Of a stretch of 64,000 nucleotides of DNA, positions 33,413-43,181 are shown piece after piece; positions within the stretch are counted from its first letter, which is position 1; the number at the start of each line of letters is the position of its first letter. Made by a program: the position numbers and the translations under genes. This DNA is from Leifsonia sp. TF02-11. Lineage in GTDB: Bacteria; Actinomycetota; Actinomycetes; Actinomycetales; Microbacteriaceae. Under the pieces are notes generated by a model that saw only the letters and a program-made list of their open reading frames with translations, was not told the origin of the DNA and did no database searches. The stretch lies in the NCBI RefSeq assembly GCF_017565305.1, contig NZ_JAGEKP010000012.1, forward strand, positions 17,368 to 81,367. Direction: 5' to 3'.

Positions 33413-34342
33413 ATGAATTCAGTGTCTGAGACGAACCGCGACGACGTGGACTGGGCGACCGCTGCCGAGCAGTCGTCCGAAGACGACGAGGCGCAGACGG
33501 GCAACGTCCTGGAGCGCGACGAGGAGTCGTCCGACCCCGCGGAGCACGAGGCGCTGCACATCGTCGCCGACGACGGCACCGAGATCGACCTCGACGCCGT
33601 GCTCGACGCGATGGCCGAGGCGGTCGACCCCGAGGCCGACCGCGCCGTCGACGAGGCCCTCGAGGTCGACTCGGCCGAAGAGGCCGAGGCCGCCCAGGAG
33701 GCCGTCGAAGACGAGGACGAGGTCGCGGCCGACCCCTACGAGGAGTTCCGCGCCGAGCTGCGGGCCAAGTTCGGCAAGTGGTATGTCATCCACTCCTACG
33801 CCGGCTTCGAGCGCCGCGTGAAGTCGAACATCGAGAACCGCATGGTCTCGATGAACATGGAGGACTTCATCTTCGAGGTGCAGGTCCCCATGGAAGACGT
33901 GGTCGAGATCAAGAACGGCCAGCGCAAGATGGTCAACCGCGTGCGCATCCCCGGCTACGTGCTGGTGCGCATGGACCTCAACGAGGACAGCTGGTCGGTC
34001 GTCCGCCACACGCCGGGCGTCACCGGCTTCGTCGGCAACGCGCACAACCCCACGCCGCTCCGCTTCGAGGAGGCCTTCTCGATGCTCAAGAGCCTCGTGC
34101 AGGTCGACCAGGTTCCGGCCAAGGGCGCCGCCAAGGGCCAGAAGGCCGCCGCGCGCGTCATCCCCGCAGAGGTCGACTTCGAGATCGGCGAGACCATCAC
34201 CATCAAGGAGGGCTCGTTCGCGGGCCTGCCTGGCTCGATCAGCGAGATCAAGCCGGAGAGCGGCAAGCTCACCGTGCTGGTGTCCCTCTTCGAGCGCGAG
34301 ACCCCGGTCGAGCTCAGCTTCGACCAGGTCACGAAGCTCTGA
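33413..34342 (+). CDS. nusG: Transcription termination/antitermination factor NusG
   Basis: 309 residues. An acidic N-terminal extension of about 115 residues precedes the NGN domain (KWYVIHSYAGFERRVKSNIE, near residue 122) and the C-terminal KOW domain (IGETITIKEGSFAGLPGSI, near 258). NusG binds RNA polymerase and Rho or ribosomal protein S10. Such long acidic extensions are common in actinobacterial NusG. GTG 33422 is an alternative start three codons downstream. Confidence 0.97.
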   Translation: MNSVSETNRDDVDWATAAEQSSEDDEAQTGNVLERDEESSDPAEHEALHIVADDGTEIDLDAVLDAMAEAVDPEADRAVDEALEVDSAEEAEAAQEAVEDEDEVAADPYEEFRAELRAKFGKWYVIHSYAGFERRVKSNIENRMVSMNMEDFIFEVQVPMEDVVEIKNGQRKMVNRVRIPGYVLVRMDLNEDSWSVVRHTPGVTGFVGNAHNPTPLRFEEAFSMLKSLVQVDQVPAKGAAKGQKAAARVIPAEVDFEIGETITIKEGSFAGLPGSISEIKPESGKLTVLVSLFERETPVELSFDQVTKL

Positions 34343-34464
34343 CGGGAAACATTCAGAGCCTCCCCACTGTTTTACGAACCACCGGGTCTCGGAAGGGCCG
34401 AGAAACCGGGAGAGCCGCGCGGGCGTGACGCCCACGGGCTCGAATACACAAAGAAGGAAGAGAC

Positions 34465-34896
34465 ATGGCACCGAAGAAGAAGGTCACCGGTCTGATCAAG
34501 CTTCAGATCAACGCCGGCGCTGCCAACCCGGCCCCGCCCATCGGCCCGGCCCTGGGTCAGCACGGCGTGAACATCATGGAGTTCTGCAAGGCGTACAACG
34601 CGGCCACCGAGTCGCAGCGCGGCAACGTCATCCCGGTCGAGATCACCGTGTACGAGGACCGCTCGTTCACGTTCGTCCTGAAGACCCCGCCCGCGGCCGA
34701 GCTGATCAAGAAGGCGGCCGGCGTCGCCAAGGGCTCCGGCGTCCCGCACACCACCAAGGTCGGCAAGCTGACCCAGGAGCAGGTGCGCGCCATCGCCGAG
34801 CAGAAGATGGTCGACCTCAACGCCAACGACATCGACGCGGCGTCGAAGATCATCGCAGGCACCGCCCGTTCGATGGGCATCACGGTCGAGGCGTAA
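34465..34896 (+). CDS. rplK: 50S ribosomal protein L11
   Basis: 143 residues, full length. [20 protein letters not shown], then [19 protein letters not shown] and the C-terminal rRNA-binding domain ending in [13 protein letters not shown]. Binds the GTPase-associated centre of 23S rRNA. Start preceded by GAAGGAAGAG. The 122-bp leader after nusG holds a small GGGCGT/ACGCCC hairpin but no gene. Confidence 0.98.
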   Translation: MAPKKKVTGLIKLQINAGAANPAPPIGPALGQHGVNIMEFCKAYNAATESQRGNVIPVEITVYEDRSFTFVLKTPPAAELIKKAAGVAKGSGVPHTTKVGKLTQEQVRAIAEQKMVDLNANDIDAASKIIAGTARSMGITVEA

Positions 34897-34975
34897 GCCC
34901 GACCCCCACGTCATCCAGACATCACCGTGGCAGAGCCGGCCAGGCTCGCACCACATTCTCGTTAGGAGAAATCTC

Positions 34976-35665
34976 ATGGCACAGAAGTCCAAGGCCTACC
35001 GGGCCGCGGCCGACAAGATCGAGGCCGGCAAGTTCTACACCCCGACCGAGGCGGTCACCCTCGCGAAGGAGACCGGTTCCGCCAAGTTCAACTCGACCGT
35101 CGAGGTCGCGCTGAAGCTCGGTGTGGACCCGCGCAAGGCGGACCAGATGGTCCGCGGTACCGTCATCCTTCCTCACGGTACCGGCAAGACCGCGCGCGTC
35201 ATCGTGTTCGCGACCGGCCCGGCTGCTGAGGCCGCCATCGCCGCGGGCGCCGACGAGGTCGGCGGCACCGACCTGATCGAGAAGGTCGCCGGCGGTTACA
35301 CCGACTTCGACTCGGCCGTCTCCACCCCGGAGCTCATGGGCCAGGTCGGCCGTCTCGGCAAGGTGCTCGGCCCGCGCGGTCTGATGCCGAACCCGAAGAC
35401 CGGCACGGTCACCCCGGACGTGGCGAAGGCCGTGTCCGACATCAAGGGCGGAAAGATCGAGTTCCGCGTCGACAAGCACGCGAACGTGCACTTCGTCGTC
35501 GGCAAGGCCGGCTTCACCGCCGAGCAGCTCGACGAGAACATCAAGGCGGCCCTCGACGAGGTCGTGCGCCTCAAGCCGTCCGCCGCGAAGGGCCGCTACA
35601 TCCAGAAGGGCGCCGTGTCGACCACGTTCGGCCCGGGCATCCCGCTGGACGTCAACGCCATCTGA
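34976..35665 (+). CDS. rplA: 50S ribosomal protein L1
   Basis: 229 residues. [35 protein letters not shown] and [20 protein letters not shown] are hallmark L1 segments. Component of the L1 stalk; in other bacteria it autoregulates rpl[15 protein letters not shown] upstream gives the ribosome site. A strong terminator follows, so the unit ends here and rplJ-rplL is found 20 kb away. Confidence 0.98.
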   Translation: MAQKSKAYRAAADKIEAGKFYTPTEAVTLAKETGSAKFNSTVEVALKLGVDPRKADQMVRGTVILPHGTGKTARVIVFATGPAAEAAIAAGADEVGGTDLIEKVAGGYTDFDSAVSTPELMGQVGRLGKVLGPRGLMPNPKTGTVTPDVAKAVSDIKGGKIEFRVDKHANVHFVVGKAGFTAEQLDENIKAALDEVVRLKPSAAKGRYIQKGAVSTTFGPGIPLDVNAI

Positions 35666-35681
35666 GTGCATCGCACTCCCG

Positions 35682-35721
35682 ACGGGCCGGCCACCGCTCA
35701 CGCGGTGACCGGCCCGTTTTC
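35682..35721 (+). terminator. Rho-independent terminator after rplA
   Basis: ACGGGCCGG-CCACCGC pairs with GCGGTGA-CCGGCCCGT around a TCAC loop, followed by TTTTCG. Confidence 0.9.
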
Positions 35722-35788
35722 GTCGCCTCGGCGAGTCGAAAGAACGTTGCACAGGGGCAACGACTTCGGCAGACCTGTCTACCCCATC

Positions 35789-35817
35789 TTGCGGAGGTAG
35801 AACGCCGGGGCTATGTT
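35789..35817 (+). promoter_or_regulatory. Promoter of the S53 peptidase gene
   Basis: -35 TTGCGG (35789-35794), 17-bp spacer, -10 TATGTT (35812-35817), giving a leader of about 55 nt with GAAGGA before the ATG. A small hairpin CGTTGC/GCAACG (35745-35762) lies upstream. Confidence 0.6.
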
Positions 35818-35878
35818 CGCCCTGTCGCGCACCGCGCGTCGGCTCACAGTCGAGTCCGTCCGAGCGAAGGAATGTTTG

Positions 35879-37876
35879 ATGACACCTCGCACCACCTCCG
35901 CCCTCCACAAGAGGGCGATCGGAATCATCGCCACCACGTCTGCCGTGGTGGCGTTGTCGTTGGCAGGGGCATCCGCGGCGAACGCCGCCGACCGGGTGCC
36001 CTTCGCCAATTCCGTCCCCTCGTGGGCCACCGCCCAGAACGATGCGGGAGCGGCTCCAGCCGACACGACAGTGCAGGGTGAGATCTACCTCCCCCTCCGC
36101 GACCAGAAGGGCGCGGAGACCCTGGCGAAGCAGGTCTCCAACCCGTCCCTGTCCGGGTATCGCAGAGCGCTGAGCCCGCAGCAGTGGATCGCGCGCTTCT
36201 CGCCGACGCAGGCCGACTACGACGCGGTGCTGTCGTTCCTCACAACGGCGGGTCTGACCATCCAGGGTGAGCCGGCGAGCCGCCAGTACGTGGTGTTCCG
36301 CGGCACGCCCCAGCAGCTCGGCTCGGTGTTCGGCACCTCGCTGCACTCCTACAAGGTCGCCGGCCACGAACTCGTGGCGCCGTCGAGCGCTCCCTCGGTT
36401 CCCGCAGCGCTCGGCGCCAAGGTGTCCGCGATCAGCGTCGAGCAGTCGCGCACCATGACCCGACCCGACTCGATCAAGCAGGGCGACGTCCCGGCTTCGG
36501 CGACTCCGCAGATGCAGCGGAAGTCGGCGGCCGCAGCGCCCGTCATCACCACGCCGTGCTCGCACTACGACGGTGAGAACACCGTGACGGTGCCGGCCGC
36601 CTACAACGGGCAGACCACCTACGGCACCTACAATTGCGGCTACACGCCGCAGCAGATGCGCAGCGCCTACGGTCTGACCGACCTCACGAAGCGCGGTGTC
36701 AACGGCAGTGGGCAGACGGTCGCGATCATCGACGCCTACGCGAGCCCGACCATCGTCAAGGATGCGAACAGCCTCGCGGCACAGAACGGCGAGCCGCCGC
36801 TCACCAACTCCAGCTACCAGCAGCTGGTACCGAGCCCCAGTGAGTTCACGGACCAGGCCGCGTGCCAGTACCCGAGCGGCTGGCAGAGCGAGCAGACCCT
36901 CGACGTGGAGTCGGTGCACTCCATCGCGCCGGGGGCCCGCATCCTGTACGTGGGCGGCACCGACTGCAGCGGCGGCCTGGACATCGCGATGTCGAAGATC
37001 CTCGACAACAAGCTGGCCAACATCGTGAGCAACAGCTACGGCAACATCGGCGAGGCGGTTCCGGCCGATGTGATCCAGGGCGAGGTCAACATCCAGCTGC
37101 AGGCGGCAGGCGAAGGCATCGGGCTGTACTTCTCGAGCGGCGACAACGGTGACGAGGTCGAGAACCTCGGCTACCCGTCGCCGGACTTCCCCGGCTCCTC
37201 GCCGTGGGTCACCTCGGTCGGCGGCACGAGCCTCGGCATCGACAAGAACGGTCGCAACGCCTGGGAGACCGGTTGGGGCGACCAGCTCGACAAGATCGTG
37301 AAGAACCCCGACGGAACGCTCGCGTACGCCGAGCCGCTGCCGGGATCGCTGTTCGCCGGGGGAGCGGGAGGCGGTGTCAGCGCGGTCTTCCCTGCGCCGG
37401 ACTACCAGCGTGGGATCGTGCCGCAGGCGCTGAGCAAGGGCTACCGGGTCTCTCCGGACGTCGCCGCTCTGGCCGACCCGTACACCGGGTTCCAGATCGG
37501 GCTCAGCCCGATCGTCGACGACACCACCCTGGCGACCGGCGGCTACGTCAACGAGACGTACGGCGGAACGTCGCTGGCCACGCCGATCGTGGCGGCGCAG
37601 ATCGCCATCGTGCAGCAGGCGACCGGGCGGACGATCGGGTTCGCGAACCCGACCCTCTACGCGGTGAAGCGCGTGCTGCCCAGCGCCTTCCGCGACGTGG
37701 TGCCGCCGAACCCGCCGAAGGCGCTGGTGTACACCAGCGCGCGGAGCGGGAACACGTATTTCATCACGCTCGATCGGGACTCGTCGCTGAAGACCGCGGT
37801 GGGCTACGACGACGTGACGGGACTCGGCGGAGTCTCGTTCACCCTCCTGAACCTGGTGGCCCAGGGCAGGCATTAG
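35879..37876 (+). CDS. Secreted S53 family (sedolisin) serine-carboxyl peptidase
   Basis: 665 residues. Signal peptide ending near ASAANAAD (about residue 37), an activation pro-domain (about 60-190, LSPQQWIARFSPTQADYDAV), then the peptidase domain. Catalytic triad: Glu338 and Asp342 in SEQTLD, Ser565 in YGGTSLATP, with oxyanion Asp422 in SSGDNGDE. Sedolisins are acid-active endopeptidases released by autoprocessing. Full length; likely degrades external protein at low pH. Monocistronic with its own promoter and a hairpin at the end. Confidence 0.94.
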   Translation: MTPRTTSALHKRAIGIIATTSAVVALSLAGASAANAADRVPFANSVPSWATAQNDAGAAPADTTVQGEIYLPLRDQKGAETLAKQVSNPSLSGYRRALSPQQWIARFSPTQADYDAVLSFLTTAGLTIQGEPASRQYVVFRGTPQQLGSVFGTSLHSYKVAGHELVAPSSAPSVPAALGAKVSAISVEQSRTMTRPDSIKQGDVPASATPQMQRKSAAAAPVITTPCSHYDGENTVTVPAAYNGQTTYGTYNCGYTPQQMRSAYGLTDLTKRGVNGSGQTVAIIDAYASPTIVKDANSLAAQNGEPPLTNSSYQQLVPSPSEFTDQAACQYPSGWQSEQTLDVESVHSIAPGARILYVGGTDCSGGLDIAMSKILDNKLANIVSNSYGNIGEAVPADVIQGEVNIQLQAAGEGIGLYFSSGDNGDEVENLGYPSPDFPGSSPWVTSVGGTSLGIDKNGRNAWETGWGDQLDKIVKNPDGTLAYAEPLPGSLFAGGAGGGVSAVFPAPDYQRGIVPQALSKGYRVSPDVAALADPYTGFQIGLSPIVDDTTLATGGYVNETYGGTSLATPIVAAQIAIVQQATGRTIGFANPTLYAVKRVLPSAFRDVVPPNPPKALVYTSARSGNTYFITLDRDSSLKTAVGYDDVTGLGGVSFTLLNLVAQGRH

Positions 37877-37910
37877 CACCAGGGCAGGCACTGACAACAG
37901 TGCAGCACAG

Positions 37911-37942
37911 GGCCGGCCGTCTCCGCGTGGAGGCGGCCGGCC
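37911..37942 (+). terminator. Strong hairpin after the S53 gene
   Basis: GGCCGGCCGTCTCC pairs fully except one mismatch/wobble region with GGAGGCGGCCGGCC around GCGT. No T-run follows, so it may terminate weakly or protect the mRNA end. It lies just before the promoter of the GNAT gene. Confidence 0.55.
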
Positions 37943-37958
37943 CCGCTACGCTGACGGG

Positions 37959-38495
37959 ATGACCTTCACGATCCGCCCTGCGACCGACGCCGACGCCGAC
38001 GCTCTGGCGGAGGTCGCGGCCGTGACGTTTCCCTTGGCGTGCCCGCCGCACACGACCGAGGAGGCCAAGGCGTCGTTCATCGCGGCGGTGCTCTCGGCGC
38101 AGCGGTTCGCGGAGTACGCCGCCGACCTCCAGCGGCGCCTGTTCGTCGCGGAGGACGACGCGGGGGAGATCATCGGCTACACGCTCGTCAATCTGGGCGA
38201 GCCGGGCGACGACGACGTGCGGGCCGCCGTGACGGTGCGCCCCACGGCCGAACTGAGCAAGTGCTACGTGATGCCGGGCCATCACGGGGAGGGCGTGGCC
38301 GGGGGGCTGATGGAGGCCAGCCTGGCCGCAGCGGCCGATGCCGGCGCCGCGGGAGTGTGGCTCGGCGTCAACGAAGAGAATGCACGCGCGCAGCGGTTCT
38401 ACGGCAAGCACGGTTTCGTGCAGGTCGGGGCCAAGCGCTTCCGGGTCGGTGACCGCCTGGAGCATGACTGGGTGATGGAGCGTGCGCTCGGCTGA
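37959..38495 (+). CDS. GNAT family N-acetyltransferase
   Basis: 178 residues. FTIRPATDADADALAEVA, the acetyl-CoA loop region VMPGHHGEGVAGGLMEASL and WLGVNEENARAQRFYGKHGF define a GNAT fold. Substrate unknown. ATG 37959 lies 6 nt after TACGCT (37947-37952), a leaderless start immediately beyond the hairpin of the S53 gene. Confidence 0.9.
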   Translation: MTFTIRPATDADADALAEVAAVTFPLACPPHTTEEAKASFIAAVLSAQRFAEYAADLQRRLFVAEDDAGEIIGYTLVNLGEPGDDDVRAAVTVRPTAELSKCYVMPGHHGEGVAGGLMEASLAAAADAGAAGVWLGVNEENARAQRFYGKHGFVQVGAKRFRVGDRLEHDWVMERALG

Positions 38496-38570
38496 TCGCG
38501 GCGTATCCCAGGGCCTTCGCAGGGTGGGGCCGGTTAGAATCCCTCGACCCGATCCATTCGAGGAGCGACC

Positions 38571-39269
38571 GTGCGACGACTGCTGCGTATCGTTCGCCAG
38601 CCGTTCGCCCAGCCCCTGTTGGCCGGCGGTTGGCAGCGTGCCGTGCCCGTGTTGCTCGCAGTGGGGACCGTCTGTGTCCTGAGCGGCCTGACGATCATCT
38701 GGGCCGCGCGTCTGACCGTTCCCTATCCGGTGTACGTGAGCGAGCTCGGCGCCGTCGGAGCTCCGACCGCTGGACCGTTCGCCATCGCTCTCCTGCTCAT
38801 CGCCGCCGGTGGATTCGCCGTCGCCCTCGCGAGCGGCCACGTACGTTCGTCGCACCGGCTGCTCGACCGGTGGGCGCCCGCCGCCAGCCTCGGTTTCGCC
38901 GCGGTGTGCTTCGTGCTCGCGTCCCAGGTGACCTGCACGTCCTACTGTCCTGTTCCCCTCGTGGACCCGAGGTCGACGATCCAGGATCTCGTGCACACGG
39001 TGTCCGCCGTGCTCGGGTTCGCTGCGGCCTGCTTCGCAATGCTCCAGGTGGCGTTCGCATCCCGACTGCCGCGGGTCGCGCGTTTCTCGCTGATCAGCTG
39101 CATCGCGGTGGCGGCCATTACGATCGTGGGCGGCCTGTTGGCACTCGTCCACGTCGCGACGGATGTCGGCGCCTGGCTGGAGCTGATCGGGACGACCGTG
39201 GCGGTCTCGTGGATCGCGGTCTACTCCCTGGCGCTGGCACGGGTGCCGGTTCCGGTCGAGATCGGCTAG
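38571..39269 (+). CDS. DUF998 domain membrane protein
   Basis: 232 residues, about six membrane helices. GTVCVLSGLTIIWAARLTVP, SELGAVGAPTAGPFAIALLL and the loop DLVHTVSAVLGF match DUF998 proteins of unknown function. GTG start with GAGGAG five nt upstream. Its TAG stop shares four bases (CTAG) with the stop of the convergent YqaJ gene. Confidence 0.82.
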   Translation: MRRLLRIVRQPFAQPLLAGGWQRAVPVLLAVGTVCVLSGLTIIWAARLTVPYPVYVSELGAVGAPTAGPFAIALLLIAAGGFAVALASGHVRSSHRLLDRWAPAASLGFAAVCFVLASQVTCTSYCPVPLVDPRSTIQDLVHTVSAVLGFAAACFAMLQVAFASRLPRVARFSLISCIAVAAITIVGGLLALVHVATDVGAWLELIGTTVAVSWIAVYSLALARVPVPVEIG

Positions 39270-40054
39270 CTCGCGGCGGCCTGCGCCGCGTCAGCGGGAG
39301 TCGCCCTCGGCGCTGTCGCCTGGCGCAGCAGCTCGATCAGGTCGCCGGCCAGGGTGACCAGGCGGGCGATCTCGCGGTCGTCGCGGTCGACCCAGTGGCA
39401 CTGGGGCTCCTCGTGCACGGGGACGAACCGGTCGTGCTGCTCCCACACGAAGAGCGTGCGCTCCGCTCCGAGCACGTACTGCTGCCACCAGATCTGGCGC
39501 AGATAGTGCCGCGGGATGCTGTTGAACGGCTTGTTGGTGGTCTTGATCTCGGCGAGCTCGATCCGGCCGCCCTCGCGGACCGTCAGCCCGTCGGGCGTCG
39601 CCAGGTGGCGGCGATCGCGTTCGGCGTGGAAGAGCAGGTCGGACGGCTGGATGCCGTGCGTCGCCGCGACCCAGGCCGCGATCTCCGGTTCGCGGACGCG
39701 ACCGTGCTGCGTGAAGACGTTGCCGGAGAATCCCGAGCCGTTCAGCTTCTCGGTGACGGCCGCCTGCAGCGACTGCCGGGTGGAGAGCTTGGCGACATCG
39801 GTCGCGGTGATCCCGCGGCTGCGCGCCCGGAGCCAGCTGACCCGATCGCTCGACGACGCCACGACACGGGCGAGGTGGCCCTCGGCGCCCGGCACGGCCG
39901 GGACGACCGGCCGCGGCGCGGGTGCGGAGGTGTGCGGGCCGAGGTTTGCCAGCACGCCGGGCCGGTAGAGCTCGCGCCGGTCGAGTTCGCGCCGGTCGCC
40001 GTCGCGCCTGGACTGGTCTGGGGCGGTGGAGGCGGCGGAGCGGTCGAACACCAC
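39266..40054 (-). CDS. YqaJ-type viral recombinase family nuclease
   Basis: 262 residues. Basic, disordered N-terminus (1-60), then a PD-(D/E)XK fold: GITATDVAKL, TQHGRVREPEIAAWV with an active-site Glu, LATPDGLTV with the Asp and ELAEIKTT giving the E-X-K, then YLRQIWWQQYVLGAE. YqaJ enzymes are phage-type exonucleases that act with single-strand annealing proteins. No phage genes flank it, so it may be a domesticated or lone copy. GTG 40054 or the next GTG 40051 could start it; CAGAAT lies 6 nt before the latter. Confidence 0.83.
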   Translation of the reverse strand: MVFDRSAASTAPDQSRRDGDRRELDRRELYRPGVLANLGPHTSAPAPRPVVPAVPGAEGHLARVVASSSDRVSWLRARSRGITATDVAKLSTRQSLQAAVTEKLNGSGFSGNVFTQHGRVREPEIAAWVAATHGIQPSDLLFHAERDRRHLATPDGLTVREGGRIELAEIKTTNKPFNSIPRHYLRQIWWQQYVLGAERTLFVWEQHDRFVPVHEEPQCHWVDRDDREIARLVTLAGDLIELLRQATAPRATPADAAQAAAS

Positions 40055-40086
40055 TCCATTCTGCCTCGCGCGACCGACGTGCGCCG

Positions 40087-41127
40087 TCAGCCCACGCCTA
40101 CGGCGCCGAGCTGGCGGCGGGCCTCGTCGATGGTCGCCAGCGTGGAGACCGCTTCATCGAGCGAGTGCAGCGGCGACTCGGTGCGGCCCTCCGCGACGTA
40201 GCGGGCGAGCGCGGCGGCTTCGTACGACATCCCCTGGCGGTAGGGCCGGTTGTATGGATCCGTCCAGTGCACGACGACCCCGTCCGCCCGCTGGACGCGG
40301 AGACCGCTCGCCGCCCAGAACGGGCTGTCGGTCTCGATCCGCGCGTCGGACCCGGCGATGGTCGCGAGCGACGGCGTCCCCGCCCGCAGGCCGGTGCTGA
40401 GGAGGGCCTGGCCGCCGGTCGCCGAGGACAGCACCAGCGCGGCCTGCTCGTCCACGCCGGTCGGCGCGAGGGTGCCCGTCGCGATGATCCCGACGCGCGC
40501 GCCGAGGGCGAACGAGGCCCACGACACCACGTACACGCCGAGGTCGAGGAGGGCGCCGCCCGCGAGAGCCGGATCCCAGAGCCGGCCGGTCGCATCGAAC
40601 GTCGCCCGACCTCCGAAGTCGGCCGTGACGACGCGCACCTCGCCGAGGGCGCCGTCGGCCAGCAGCTGCCGCGCGATGTCGGTCTGCGGCAGGTAGCGCG
40701 TCCACATCGCCTCCATGGCGAAGACGCCGGCCTCCCGCGCCGCTGCCGCGATCTGCCCGGCCTGCTCGGCGTCAGCCGCCATGGGCTTCTCGATGAGGAC
40801 GTGCTTGCCCGCCCGGATGGCCAGGAGGGCGTGCTCGAGGTGCTCGCTGTGCGGGGTGGCGACATAGACGACATCCACCTGCGGGTCGCCCACGAGCGCT
40901 TCGTAGGACGCGTGCGCCCTGTCGACTCCGTGCGTGGCGGCGAACGCGGCAGCCCGCTCGGCCGAGCGCGAGCCGCAGGCGACCATCCGCTGCCGGGTGT
41001 GGGCGTGCAGCGCGCGCGTGAAATCACCGGCGATGACGCCGGGCCCGATCACGCCCCAGCGGAGGGGCGGCGCGTCCGCCGGGTCGGTGTGGCGGGGAGC
41101 GGGGAGGGCGGTGAGGAGGTCGACCAT
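40087..41127 (-). CDS. Gfo/Idh/MocA family NAD(P)-dependent oxidoreductase
   Basis: 346 residues. N-terminal Rossmann fold RWGVIGPGVIAGDFTRAL, cofactor loop VYVATPHSEHLEHALLAIRA, and the catalytic EKP (VLIEKPMA). Probably oxidises a sugar, polyol or dihydrodiol. ATG 41127 chosen by alignment to the family. First of four paralogous oxidoreductases in this region. Confidence 0.9.
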   Translation of the reverse strand: MVDLLTALPAPRHTDPADAPPLRWGVIGPGVIAGDFTRALHAHTRQRMVACGSRSAERAAAFAATHGVDRAHASYEALVGDPQVDVVYVATPHSEHLEHALLAIRAGKHVLIEKPMAADAEQAGQIAAAAREAGVFAMEAMWTRYLPQTDIARQLLADGALGEVRVVTADFGGRATFDATGRLWDPALAGGALLDLGVYVVSWASFALGARVGIIATGTLAPTGVDEQAALVLSSATGGQALLSTGLRAGTPSLATIAGSDARIETDSPFWAASGLRVQRADGVVVHWTDPYNRPYRQGMSYEAAALARYVAEGRTESPLHSLDEAVSTLATIDEARRQLGAVGVG

Positions 41128-41170
41128 GCGTCCAGTCTGCACCGTCTCCCACCCCGCTCCCGCCGTCCGG

Positions 41171-41908
41171 TCAGACGGGCTGCGGGTTGGAGACCTCCGG
41201 TGCCGACCGCACGCCGGCGACGGGCGCAGCCCAGCGCACGCCGTTGGCGAGCACCCGCCGCACCTGCGGGTGGAAGTAGACCGGGTACTCCTGGTCGCCG
41301 GGCGAGAAGTAGAAGATCTTGCCGCGGCCGCGCGTGAACGTCACCCCGGAGCGGAACACCTCGCCGCCGGTGAACGAGCTGATGAAGACCAGGTCGTCCG
41401 GGGTGGGGATGTCGAAGAACTCTCCGTACATCTCCTGCGCGTCGATCACGATCGGCTGATCCACGCCCTGGGCGATCGGGTGCGTCGGGTTCACGTTCCA
41501 GACCAGCTCCCGCTCGCCGCCCTCCGGATTGCGCCAGCGCAGCGAGCACGTGGTGCCGAGCATCCGGATGAAGATCTTGGAGAAGTGGCCCGAGTGGAGC
41601 ACGATCAGGCCCATCCCGCCGAGGACGTGCCGGCGGACGCGCTCGACGACCTCGTCGGAGACCTGGTCGTGGGCGATGTGGCCCCACCAGAGCAGCACGT
41701 CCGTCTCGGCGAGCGCCTCCTCGGTGAGCCCGTGCTCCGGGTCGGCGAGGGTCGCCGTGCGTACGGCGACCTCGTCGCCGAGCAGCTCGGAGAGGCCCGC
41801 GGCGATGGCCCCGTGGATGCCGTCGGGGTAGATCGCGGCGATCTCGGGCTGGGTGGTCTCGTGGACGCCTTCGTTCCACACGGTCACGCGCAGTGCGGTC
41901 ATGGTCAT
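41171..41908 (-). CDS. ThuA domain protein (trehalose utilisation-like)
   Basis: 245 residues. TVWNEGVHE at the N-terminus, [30 protein letters not shown] and the [16 protein letters not shown] region are characteristic of ThuA proteins with a class I glutaminase-like fold. In rhizobia, ThuA with the oxidoreductase ThuB handles 3-keto derivatives of trehalose and related disaccharides. Directly downstream of, and overlapping by 4 bp, a Gfo/Idh/MocA gene, which could be the ThuB-like partner. Confidence 0.9.
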   Translation of the reverse strand: MTMTALRVTVWNEGVHETTQPEIAAIYPDGIHGAIAAGLSELLGDEVAVRTATLADPEHGLTEEALAETDVLLWWGHIAHDQVSDEVVERVRRHVLGGMGLIVLHSGHFSKIFIRMLGTTCSLRWRNPEGGERELVWNVNPTHPIAQGVDQPIVIDAQEMYGEFFDIPTPDDLVFISSFTGGEVFRSGVTFTRGRGKIFYFSPGDQEYPVYFHPQVRRVLANGVRWAAPVAGVRSAPEVSNPQPV

Positions 41909-43071
41909 GCCTCTGTGGTCTCGGTGCTGCTGTCGGTGGTCGCGGTGTTCGCGGTGTCCGCTTCCGCGTCGTCGAGGCCGCTGGTGGCCGGGCTCAGCCG
42001 CACTTCGGCGCCGCGGCGCGCGGACTCGTAGGCCGCGTCGATGACGCGCGCGCGGTCGAGCGCCAGGGAGCCGTCCCAGTGCGCCCAGTTCGCCTCGTCG
42101 GCGACGTGCTCGAGGAAGGTCTCCACGACCGCGAGGTGGCCGCGGCCGGCATCGGCGGTCACCGCGATGTCCTCCACCTCCTCGCCCTCGCCGGTGAAGA
42201 TCGTCAGCTCGCCGGCGGGCGCGTAGTCGACGACCCGGAGGTCGGCGCCGCCCTCGGTGCCGTACAGCGTGATGCCGAACTCGTCGCCCGCCGGCCGATA
42301 GGCCGCCCAGCTGGTCTCGAGCACGATCGAGCCGCCGCCCTCCAGCCGCAGGAGCATGCTGGCCAGGTCTTCGACCTCGTACGCGGAGCCGACGTGCTGC
42401 TTGTCGCTCTTCGCGCCGCCGCGCCCGCGAACGCCGAGCTCGGCGTGGGTGACGGCAGAGACCGCCGTGACGCTCGGCTCGCCGAAGAGGTGCAGGGCGT
42501 AGTCGAGCACGTGCACGCCGATGTCGATCAGCGGGCCGCCTCCCGCCATCTCGCGGTTGGTGAACCAGCTGCCGAGCGCGGGGATGCCCGCGCGGCGCAG
42601 CCAGATCGCCCTCGCGTGGTACGGCCGTCCGATCTGGCCTGCGTCGATGGCCGCCTTGAGCGCCTCGATGTCGCCGCGGCGGCGGTGGTTGAAGGCGACC
42701 TCCAGCACGCGGCCGGAACGGTGGGCGGCGTCGACCATCGTCTGCGCCTCTGCCGCGGTGCGGGCGATGGGCTTCTCGCTCAGCACGTGGATGCCTGCCT
42801 CCAGCGCGCCGACGGTGATGGGAGCGTGCAGGAAGGTCGGGACGGCGACGCTGACGACGTCGAGGTCGCCGTCGGCGACCAGGTCGCGCCAGTCGGTGTA
42901 CCTGCGGTCGACGCCGTACTTCTCGCCGAGCTCGGCGCGCGGGCCGTCCTCCATGCCGGCGATCGCGACGAGCTCGACGCCGGGGAGCGTTGCGTAGGCG
43001 TCCATGTGCTGCTGGCCGGCCCAGCCGAGGCCGACGACTCCGGCGCGGAGGGTCTTGGATTCGGTGGTCAC
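41905..43071 (-). CDS. Gfo/Idh/MocA family oxidoreductase (possible ThuB-like partner)
   Basis: 388 residues from GTG 43071 (GAAAGGACAGCA upstream). Rossmann motif [32 protein letters not shown], and the C-domain motif [22 protein letters not shown]. The acidic Thr-rich tail is unusual. In one transcription unit with the ThuA-like gene, upstream of which lies the ROK regulator on the same strand. Confidence 0.92.
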   Translation of the reverse strand: MTTESKTLRAGVVGLGWAGQQHMDAYATLPGVELVAIAGMEDGPRAELGEKYGVDRRYTDWRDLVADGDLDVVSVAVPTFLHAPITVGALEAGIHVLSEKPIARTAAEAQTMVDAAHRSGRVLEVAFNHRRRGDIEALKAAIDAGQIGRPYHARAIWLRRAGIPALGSWFTNREMAGGGPLIDIGVHVLDYALHLFGEPSVTAVSAVTHAELGVRGRGGAKSDKQHVGSAYEVEDLASMLLRLEGGGSIVLETSWAAYRPAGDEFGITLYGTEGGADLRVVDYAPAGELTIFTGEGEEVEDIAVTADAGRGHLAVVETFLEHVADEANWAHWDGSLALDRARVIDAAYESARRGAEVRLSPATSGLDDAEADTANTATTDSSTETTEA

Positions 43072-43181
43072 TGCTGTCCTTTCGAGGGTGGTCCTGGAGT
43101 GGTCCTGGGTAGGTGGTGGATGGTCGGAACGAGGGTCGAATCGATTCGATACTGGGCGGCTCGAACGGCGGCGACAGTCGA

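Noticed and set aside
33413..33760. Acidic N-terminal stretch of NusG as a possible separate gene or wrong start
   Set aside because: It is continuous with the NGN domain, keeps coding bias, and long acidic extensions are known in actinobacterial NusG.
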